Positions 1 to 4,639 of a DNA stretch of 6,475 nucleotides are shown one piece after another (position 1 is the first letter of the stretch; each line of letters begins with the position of its first letter). Source of the stretch: Prevotella sp. CAG:755 (GTDB taxonomy: Bacteria > Bacteroidota > Bacteroidia > Bacteroidales > Bacteroidaceae); assembly GCA_000431275.1 (NCBI GenBank), contig HF989182.1:1-6475 (forward strand), in the 5' to 3' direction. A program made the translations under genes and the position numbers. The notes under the pieces were generated by a model. The model did not search any database, was not told the DNA's origin, and saw only the letters and a program-made list of their open reading frames with translations.

Positions 1-1
1 A

Positions 2-30
2 GAATTCTGTTGCATTTGCAAGTTGAATTC
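2..30. other. Nested dyad-symmetric sequence at the left edge
   Basis: Two GAATTC hexamers at 2-7 and 25-30 flank an inner inverted repeat, TTGCA at 10-14 and TGCAA at 17-21. The whole block is roughly symmetric, with the inner dyad half a base off centre. It lies beyond the putative serA terminator, so it belongs to the next intergenic space rather than to the serC-serA transcript. It could be an operator or a weak hairpin, or chance. I found no promoter match or gene in positions 1-50 on either strand. Confidence 0.2.
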
Positions 31-50
31 AGCTTGTTTAAGGTATGGAT

Positions 51-101
51 AAGAAGAAGAGGCCGCCCCGCCGGACATGGCGGCCGGGTGCGTGCCTCTT
101 C
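51..101 (-). terminator. Probable intrinsic terminator of serC-serA
   Basis: On the minus strand, 17 bases after the serA stop, GAAGAGGC (101-94) pairs perfectly with GCCTCTTC (63-56). Further G-C pairs inside (92-90 with 64-66, 88-85 with 67-70, 83-81 with 71-73), separated by single-base bulges, leave a loop of about seven bases at 74-80. The stem is followed by the U-rich tail UUCUUAUCC. Position, stem strength and tail all fit a factor-independent terminator for minus-strand transcription. The tail is interrupted by C, so its efficiency is uncertain. Confidence 0.65.
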
Positions 102-118
102 TGGCTAACTGGTCGTTT

Positions 119-1030
119 TTACTTGTTCACGCGGAAAGTTTCGTCGCCGTCGCGCAGGAATGCCACAATCTGTCGCGCAGCAGCGATGCCGGCGTTGATG
201 TTGGCTTCGGCGGTCTGGGCACCCATTTTCTTAGGCGTGGCGAAATAGCGGTCGGCAAAGCCTGCCACAAAGTCAGCGTCGGCGTCGGGTTTGATGTCGG
301 TGGCATAAGACAGGCCGGGGCGCTGGGCCATCATGTCGAGCAGGGCTGCTTCATCGACGACCTCCTTGCGCGCCGTGTTGACCAGCACGGCTTTCGGCTT
401 CATACGGCTGAGCAGTTCGCGGTTGACGACACCGCGTGTCTCGTCGGTCAGAGGGATGTGAAGGCTGACAATGTCGCTCTCGGCAAAGACGTCTGCGGGC
501 GAGGCCAGGCGTTCGACCCCGCTACGGAGCGGACGGTCGGGACGGCGGGTGTAGGTGACGACACGCATGCCGAATCCCAGAGCGATGCGAGCCACACAGT
601 CGGCCACATGTCCGTAAGAGTAAAGGCCGATGGTCTTGCCCATAAGTTCTGTTCCTGCCTTGCCGTTAAAGCGCTGGCGGGCAAGGAAGAGGAGCATGGC
701 GAACACAAGTTCGGCCACGGCGTTTGAGTTCTGACCCGGTGTGTTCATCACGACAACACCGTGCGCCGTGGCGGCCGCGAGGTCTACATTATCGTATCCC
801 GCGCCGGCCCGGACAACAATCTTCAACTGCCGGGCGGCGTCGAGCACCTCAGCGTCGACCTTGTCACTGCGCACGATGAGGGCGTCGGCCGTAGCTACGG
901 CTTCGAGCAGGGCTGCGCGTTCGTACTTCTCAATGATTTCGAGTTCGTAGCCTGCATCGGCCGCCACTTGCCGTATGCCGTCGACTGCGGGCTGGGCGAA
1001 CGGTTTTTCGGTGGCTAAAAGGACCTTCAT
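119..1030 (-). CDS. serA: D-3-phosphoglycerate dehydrogenase, short form without ACT domain
   Basis: This cytoplasmic enzyme oxidises 3-phosphoglycerate to 3-phosphohydroxypyruvate with NAD, the first step of serine synthesis. The 303-residue product is a D-isomer-specific 2-hydroxyacid dehydrogenase: a substrate-binding half with RAGAGYDNVD (74-83) and NTPGQNSNAVAE (96-107), a Rossmann half starting near residue 130, and the catalytic arginine at R221 in NTARKE. There is no C-terminal ACT or other serine-binding domain, so classical feedback inhibition by serine through ACT is not expected. Two features are unusual. The usual TPH motif reads TPKKMG (265-270), so K267 replaces the catalytic histidine, as in the lysine-type (IIIK) enzymes described from Entamoeba and related to Bacteroidales proteins. 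The NAD-binding GxGxxG reads SxGxxA (138-143). The gene starts 20 bases after the serC stop, so the two are almost surely co-transcribed. The ATG at 1030 begins MKVLLATEKPF, a natural N-terminus for this subfamily. A neighbouring hydroxyacid specificity is possible, but the serC linkage argues for SerA. Confidence 0.93.
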   Translation of the reverse strand: MKVLLATEKPFAQPAVDGIRQVAADAGYELEIIEKYERAALLEAVATADALIVRSDKVDAEVLDAARQLKIVVRAGAGYDNVDLAAATAHGVVVMNTPGQNSNAVAELVFAMLLFLARQRFNGKAGTELMGKTIGLYSYGHVADCVARIALGFGMRVVTYTRRPDRPLRSGVERLASPADVFAESDIVSLHIPLTDETRGVVNRELLSRMKPKAVLVNTARKEVVDEAALLDMMAQRPGLSYATDIKPDADADFVAGFADRYFATPKKMGAQTAEANINAGIAAARQIVAFLRDGDETFRVNK

Positions 1031-1050
1031 AGTCAGTTGGTTTTAAGAAG

Positions 1051-2118
1051 TTAATGCTTGGACTCGAATTCCTTCATGCACGCTACAAGCGCCTGAACGC
1101 CTTCGAGGGGCATTGCGTTGTAGCAAGAAGCGCGGAAGCCGCCCACGGAGCGGTGCCCCTTGATGCCCGACATGCCTTGGGCGGTGGCATAGGCAAGAAA
1201 CTCAGCCTCCAAGTCCTTATACTCGTCGGCCATGACGAAACAGATGTTCATCACGGAACGGTCTTCTTCCTCGACAGTGCCGCGGAAAAGACGATTGCGG
1301 TCAATCTCGGCATAGAGCACTTCGGCACGTTCCCTTGCACGACGGTCCATCGCTTCGACACCACCTTGCGACTTCACCCAACGGAGGTTCTGCATGGCAC
1401 AATAGATGGGCACGACTGGCGGAGTGTTGAACATGGATCCCTTATCGATATGCGTACGGTAGTCAAGCATGGTCGGAATGGTACGACTCACCTTTCCAAG
1501 CACGTCGTCCTTCACGATGACAAAAGTCACGCCCGCCATCGACAGGTTCTTTTGAGCACCGCCATAGATGACCGCATATTTCGACACGTCGACCGGGCGC
1601 GAAAGGATGTCGGACGACATATCGGCCACCATGGGCACGGGCGAGTCGAGGTCGGTCCGGATTTCCGTTCCGTATATCGTGTTGTTCGTCGTCAGGTGGA
1701 AATAATCGACATCCGCCGGGATTGTGAAGCCCTTGGGAAGGTAGCAATAGTTGCGGTCTGCCGACGAAGCCACTTCGACGACCTCACCGAAAAGTTTGGC
1801 TTCTTTGATGGCCTTCTTGGCCCACACGCCGGTGTTCAGGTATGCCGCACGGCGCTCCAGCATGTTATAGGGCACCATGCAGAACTGCAAGCTGGCGCCG
1901 CCGCCGAGGAAGAGCACCGAATAGCCTGCGGGCACATCGAGCAGTTCTTTCACGAGCGCCTGCGCCTCGTCCATCACAGCCTGGAACTCCTTGGAGCGAT
2001 GGCTGATCTCCATGAGCGAAAGTCCTATACCGTCGAAATCCACACACGCCGCAGCAGTGGCTTTCATCACCTCCTGCGGCAGGATGGAGGGACCGGCACC
2101 GAAATTATATTTCTTCAT
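1051..2118 (-). CDS. serC: Phosphoserine aminotransferase
   Basis: This PLP enzyme transfers the amino group of glutamate to 3-phosphohydroxypyruvate to give phosphoserine, the second step of serine synthesis. The same family member also acts on 3-hydroxy-4-phosphohydroxy-2-oxobutanoate in pyridoxal phosphate synthesis in bacteria that use the DXP-dependent route. The 355-residue length is normal. Seen in sequence: the N-terminal [10 protein letters not shown] (5-14), the substrate-side arginine region SHRSKEF (39-45), the cofactor phosphate-site GGGASLQF (72-79), W99 for ring stacking, [10 protein letters not shown] (143-152), D167 in VADMSSD for the pyridine nitrogen, the Schiff-base lysine K190 in GAQKNLS, and the C-terminal [11 protein letters not shown] (321-331) with the conserved H322, R323 and R329. 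It is the first gene of a serC-serA unit, with its own Bacteroidota-type promoter at 2158-2188 and a leader of about 30-35 bases. The ATG at 2118 is preceded by an A/T-rich stretch without an AGGAGG motif, normal for this phylum. Nothing looks damaged. Confidence 0.97.
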   Translation of the reverse strand: MKKYNFGAGPSILPQEVMKATAAACVDFDGIGLSLMEISHRSKEFQAVMDEAQALVKELLDVPAGYSVLFLGGGASLQFCMVPYNMLERRAAYLNTGVWAKKAIKEAKLFGEVVEVASSADRNYCYLPKGFTIPADVDYFHLTTNNTIYGTEIRTDLDSPVPMVADMSSDILSRPVDVSKYAVIYGGAQKNLSMAGVTFVIVKDDVLGKVSRTIPTMLDYRTHIDKGSMFNTPPVVPIYCAMQNLRWVKSQGGVEAMDRRARERAEVLYAEIDRNRLFRGTVEEEDRSVMNICFVMADEYKDLEAEFLAYATAQGMSGIKGHRSVGGFRASCYNAMPLEGVQALVACMKEFESKH

Positions 2119-2157
2119 ACTTTGATAGATTGTAGGTTAATACTGTGTTTTACGCCC

Positions 2158-2188
2158 GCAAGGTACGACTTTCTTCTTTCGGGACAAA
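2158..2188 (-). promoter_or_regulatory. Bacteroidota-type promoter of serC-serA
   Basis: On the minus strand a -33 element TTTG (2188-2185) is followed by exactly 19 bases and then TACCTTGC (2165-2158). The latter matches the phylum's -7 consensus TAnnTTTG at TA, TT and the seventh-position region, with a one-base shift of the G. The known consensus is TTTG-N19-21-TAnnTTTG. Transcription would start near 2150-2154, giving a leader of roughly 30-35 bases before the serC ATG at 2118. A second, overlapping TTTTG lies just upstream and would give a spacer of 24, which is less likely. No riboswitch or leader peptide fits in so short a leader. Confidence 0.65.
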
Positions 2189-2282
2189 ACAAAACGGCGG
2201 GAAATGTGCAACTTTTCAATAAGTTTCAAGGATTGACTGATGCCGGCCCGCACCTGTGCCACGCCGTGACAGAAAGAGCGGT

Positions 2283-2366
2283 CAATGCGCATGTTTTTCC
2301 AACCAGCCGGACAGTTGTTTCTGGCAGCCGGCTGGAAAATCCAATCAGCCGGCTCGTTTTTCCCGT
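2283..2366. repeat. Degenerate 21-base tandem repeat, about four units
   Basis: CAGCCGG occurs at 2304, 2325 and 2346, exactly 21 bases apart. A second block keeps the same phase: GTTTTTCC at 2293-2300, GTTGTTTC at 2314-2321, GAAAATCC at 2335-2342 and GTTTTTCC at 2356-2363. TCCAA also recurs at 2298 and 2340. Together these define four diverged 21-base units. Two units carry the perfect palindrome AGCCGGCT (2326-2333 and 2347-2354); these can pair with each other and are followed on the plus strand by CGTTTTT, resembling a plus-strand terminator although no plus-strand gene lies upstream. CCAGCCGG (2303-2310) can also pair with CCGGCTGG (2328-2335). The block is about 115 bases upstream of the serC -33 element. 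Its function is unknown: operator array, structured RNA or repeat relic are all possible. Confidence 0.55.
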
Positions 2367-2422
2367 CACTGCTTCTGTCCCACCTTGTCCTGACACGGAC
2401 CGACAAACACCAGACACACGAA

Positions 2423-2467
2423 GTTCCCGCGCCGAAGCTGACAACCAAAACAGCCCGACGCGGGAAC
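2423..2467 (-). terminator. Long hairpin in the helicase 3' region, possible terminator
   Basis: Perfect 9-base arms, GTTCCCGCG at 2423-2431 and CGCGGGAAC at 2459-2467, enclose further pairing. In the minus-strand RNA the stem continues as U2458-G2432, C2457-G2433, G2456-C2434 and G2455-U2435, then after a bulged U2436 as GCUG (2454-2451) with CAGC (2440-2437). This gives about 17 pairs and a 10-base loop. The two G-U pairs form only in the minus-strand RNA; in plus-strand RNA they would be C-A mismatches. The hairpin begins about 50 bases after the helicase stop. The downstream sequence, UUCGUGUGU, is not a clean U-tract, so an mRNA 3'-end stabiliser or a Rho-assisted end is as likely as a classical terminator. 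Confidence 0.5.
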
Positions 2468-2517
2468 GGCACATTGAAATTATAATGGCAGGGAGACGGC
2501 GCAACCAGACAGGTCCG

Positions 2518-3900
2518 TCAATGGCGCATCACCTCAACGAGGGTGCGCATTCCCTTTATCTTTTCGCCGGCCACGGCACGGAGCGCGGCGCGTACTTTCA
2601 GGCGGTCGATGGCAGCGTAAGCGTAACGGTCTTTCACGTCGATGCGACCGATGTCATCGGCGCGGAGTCCGCCTTTTTTACAGAAGAACCCTACGATGTC
2701 TACACGGCTGAGTTTGTCTTTCTTGCCCCGACCGATGTATACGGTCACCCAACGCGGTGCCACCGGACGGAGTGCCGGCTTCGAGGGAACGTAGTCCTCT
2801 GGCGCGGGATCGAGATATTCAGGCAGCGTCTCCTTCGGATTGAGTATCAGGTAGGAGCACCCGTCGGCTTCCCAGCGCCCCGTTCGTCCCACGCGGTGGA
2901 CATAGGCCGCCTGGTCGGCCGGCAGATGATAGTGGACAACGGCTTCGACCTCCGGCACATCAAGCCCGCGTGCCGCGAGGTCGGTCGACACAAGCACATT
3001 GCTGCATCCGCTTCGGAACTTGTAGACAGCGCGCTCACGCCACTGCTGTTCCATACCTCCATGGTAGCGCTCAACACTGAAACCGGCCTTTGCGAGGGCG
3101 TCAGCCACACGACCGACACTCTCGCGGTAGCCTACGAACACCACAGCAGGGCGTCCGCCGAAATCACCGAGGAGGGCGATAAGCGTGTCGAGCTTGTCGT
3201 TCTCAGGCGAACGGACCACATAGCTGCGGATGCGGCCGGCAGGCACTCCGTCGCCGCCACCGAGATAGTCCAATCGCTCCACGCCACGACGCCCGCCCGA
3301 CACGGCGTTCAGAAATGCCCCAAGCTCGTCGCTGTCGGTGGCTGAGGTCAAAACGGTACGCCGCACGCCCGGCAGCTCACGGACAAGCCGGTTCATCTCG
3401 TCGCGGAAGCCGAGTTCAAGACACTTGTCGAACTCATCGACGACGAGACTGCGCACCGTAGGGCCGTGAAGGTTATCCTTGGCCAAGTGGTCGCACAAGC
3501 GGCCAGGGGTCGCAATGACCAGCTGAGGGCGCACGCTGCGGATGACGCGGTGCTCTTCCATGGCCGGACGGCCTCCATAACAACAGACGGCTCGCAACGG
3601 CGTCCGCAGGCTGCGGAACACATCGTCGATCTGTATGGCAAGTTCGCGCGACGGCACCACGACGACAGCCTGCAAGACGTCCGACTGGGCGTCGAGTTGC
3701 CCGCAAAGCGGCAACAGGTAAGCCAAAGTCTTCCCGCTGCCCGTCGGGGCCAGGAGCACGACATCATCGCGCCTCTGGCAGGCTTCGACCGCGGCCTCCT
3801 GCATCGGACTGAGCCGCGTGACGCCCTGGCGGGAAAGCGCATCACGCAATTGGGGTGTCAAGAATACGCCGGAAGAGGATTTTTCAGGTGTGTATGACAT
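2518..3900 (-). CDS. DEAD-box RNA helicase with DbpA-type RNA-binding C-terminus
   Basis: This ATP-dependent RNA helicase probably remodels rRNA during ribosome assembly, as inferred from its tail. Domains of the 460-residue product: Q motif with Q34 (SPMQEA); Walker A APTGSGKT (51-58); PSRELA (83-88); GG (109-110); TPGR (131-134); motif II DEFD (155-158); SAT (186-188); helicase C half from about 225, with FVGYRES (255-261), STDLAARGLD (305-314) and HRVGRTGR (335-342); then a DbpA-like RNA-binding domain at about 380-458 (WVTVYIGRGKKDKL, DIVGFF, IGRIDVKDRYAYAAI, IKGMR). Length and order match E. coli DbpA (457 residues), whose tail binds 23S rRNA hairpin 92; whether this protein has that target is inference. 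Motif II reads DEFD rather than DEAD, but the catalytic D155 and E156 remain. The gene lies 175 bases after the cyclo-ligase with no clear promoter, so it may be partly read through from upstream. The ATG at 3900 is favoured by A/T-rich sequence before it. Confidence 0.92.
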   Translation of the reverse strand: MSYTPEKSSSGVFLTPQLRDALSRQGVTRLSPMQEAAVEACQRRDDVVLLAPTGSGKTLAYLLPLCGQLDAQSDVLQAVVVVPSRELAIQIDDVFRSLRTPLRAVCCYGGRPAMEEHRVIRSVRPQLVIATPGRLCDHLAKDNLHGPTVRSLVVDEFDKCLELGFRDEMNRLVRELPGVRRTVLTSATDSDELGAFLNAVSGGRRGVERLDYLGGGDGVPAGRIRSYVVRSPENDKLDTLIALLGDFGGRPAVVFVGYRESVGRVADALAKAGFSVERYHGGMEQQWRERAVYKFRSGCSNVLVSTDLAARGLDVPEVEAVVHYHLPADQAAYVHRVGRTGRWEADGCSYLILNPKETLPEYLDPAPEDYVPSKPALRPVAPRWVTVYIGRGKKDKLSRVDIVGFFCKKGGLRADDIGRIDVKDRYAYAAIDRLKVRAALRAVAGEKIKGMRTLVEVMRH

Positions 3901-3970
3901 GAGCAGAAAAGTATTTAATCATTTTCAAAACGGTTTTCCGGACTCTGCCCGGTGATTTCGGAACGATGGA

Positions 3971-4000
3971 GTGCATTTGAAAATTTGCACGACCGGTGCA
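3971..4000. promoter_or_regulatory. Cluster of GTGCA/TGCAC inverted repeats upstream of the helicase
   Basis: The gap 3901-4075 between the cyclo-ligase stop and the helicase start has no gene. It contains GTGCA at 3971, TGCAC at 3986 and GTGCA at 3996. The first two form a 20-base dyad; the second and third form a 5-base-pair hairpin with loop GACCG. A further TGCAC lies at 4047, outside the marked span. A dyad upstream of a gene could be an operator, but the arms are short. I found no TTTG-N19-TAnnTTTG match in the gap and no convincing terminator for the cyclo-ligase gene. Confidence 0.22.
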
Positions 4001-4075
4001 TAGCTTTACACATCCCGCGCAAAACGCGACAAGTAGCCCGCACAGTTGCACAGCAGCTCTCTCACACAGAACACC

Positions 4076-4639
4076 TCACACGACGGCATCGACAGGCACG
4101 TCATGCGCATCTACGGGCACTTCGGACACGCGCTGGAAATCAAAGCAGAAGCCAAGCAAAAGACATCCTCCTGCACGCAACTGCGGCAGGAGGCGGTCGT
4201 AATACCCCCGTCCGCGACCTAACCTCCGGCCTTGACTGTCGAAAGCCAGCCCGGGAACGACCGCCACGTCGACCGAGGCATAATCGGTGAACGTCGGGCC
4301 TTGCGGTTCAGCAATACCGAAGACGCCGGCAGCGAGACGGGCAGGCCCTGTATATTCGACCAGACGGAGGCCGTCGCCGTCGACCACAGGCAGGAGCAGG
4401 CGCTTGCGTCCTTGCCACCGTGTCAAAAGTGCATGGGTATCCACCTCGTCGGGCAAAGAGTGATAAAGCAGCACAGTCCGCGCCGATTGGAACTCAGGAT
4501 ACGCCTCCAGACGGGCTACTGGGCCCGCAGAAGCCGCAAGAAGCTCTTCAGGTGTGAAGCGGTGCTTCTGCCCGTTTATGAAACGGCGGAGTGCGACCTT
4601 GGAAAGCTCGGGCATACGGGGCGGAACGGGCTGATCCAT
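4076..4639 (-). CDS. 5-formyltetrahydrofolate cyclo-ligase (5,10-methenyl-THF synthetase)
   Basis: This cytoplasmic enzyme uses ATP to convert 5-formyl-THF to 5,10-methenyl-THF, returning a storage and inhibitory folate to the one-carbon pool. From the ATG at 4639 the product has 187 residues, normal for the family. Visible signatures: the basic N-terminal helix KVALRRF (14-20), LYHSLPDEVDTH (58-69) in the folate site, RLLLPVV (80-86), FGIAEP (107-112), and the family hallmark VVPGLAFD...G.RLGRGRGYYDRLL (127-151), whose glycine/arginine-rich loop binds ATP phosphates; the C-terminal GFCFDFQ..SEVPVDAHD (163-180) is also typical. The start is uncertain. The frame is open from a GTG at 4663; ATG 4639 has an A/T-rich upstream stretch as usual in this phylum, while ATG 4615 gives MPELSKVALRR, closest to the family's N-terminus. 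Each choice overlaps the S41 protease gene (by 88, 64 or 40 bases), implying translational coupling in one operon. Confidence 0.93.
   Translation of the reverse strand: MDQPVPPRMPELSKVALRRFINGQKHRFTPEELLAASAGPVARLEAYPEFQSARTVLLYHSLPDEVDTHALLTRWQGRKRLLLPVVDGDGLRLVEYTGPARLAAGVFGIAEPQGPTFTDYASVDVAVVPGLAFDSQGRRLGRGRGYYDRLLPQLRAGGCLLLGFCFDFQRVSEVPVDAHDVPVDAVV

Larger units (their letters stand above)
2119..2517. other. Non-coding 399-base interval between helicase and serC
   Basis: I see no convincing gene here. Open frames exist on both strands, but their translations have no recognisable domain and are rich in Arg, Ser, Cys and Trp in no ordered pattern. In minus-strand order, the interval contains a long hairpin about 50 bases past the helicase stop (2467-2423), a degenerate 21-base tandem repeat (2283-2366), a run with no visible structure (about 2189-2282), and the serC promoter with its short leader (2188-2119). 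A weak promoter-like match (GTTG, 19 bases, TAATTTCA on the minus strand, around 2478-2508) fits the Bacteroidota consensus poorly, so I do not call it. Confidence 0.6.

Noticed and set aside
45..248. A 67-codon plus-strand open frame at the left edge.
   Set aside because: It crosses the serA terminator hairpin and the serA coding end on the opposite strand, and has no recognisable similarity.
2283..2366. The repeated block considered as a CRISPR array.
   Set aside because: The units are contiguous, diverged and only 21 bases long, with no unique spacers of even length and no cas genes nearby.
2137..2504. Two overlapping minus-strand open frames (111 and 92 codons) between the helicase and serC.
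   Set aside because: The translations show no domain and have unusual Arg/Ser/Cys/Trp content. They run through the hairpin, the 21-base repeat and, for the longer one, the serC promoter. The seven-residue periodicity is explained by the 21-base DNA repeat.
2478..2508. A promoter-like match on the minus strand (GTTG, 19 bases, TAATTTCA) just after the helicase stop.
   Set aside because: Only about two thirds of the consensus positions match, and it would lie directly ahead of a hairpin with no gene behind it other than serC, which has a much better promoter.
1054..3345. A 763-codon open frame on the plus strand across serC, the intergenic interval and much of the helicase gene.
   Set aside because: It is exactly in codon register with both minus-strand genes, so its stops would need TTA, CTA or TCA sense codons, which GC-rich genes avoid. 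The translation is rich in His, Arg and Val with no domain, and both genes beneath it are certain. It is a shadow frame.
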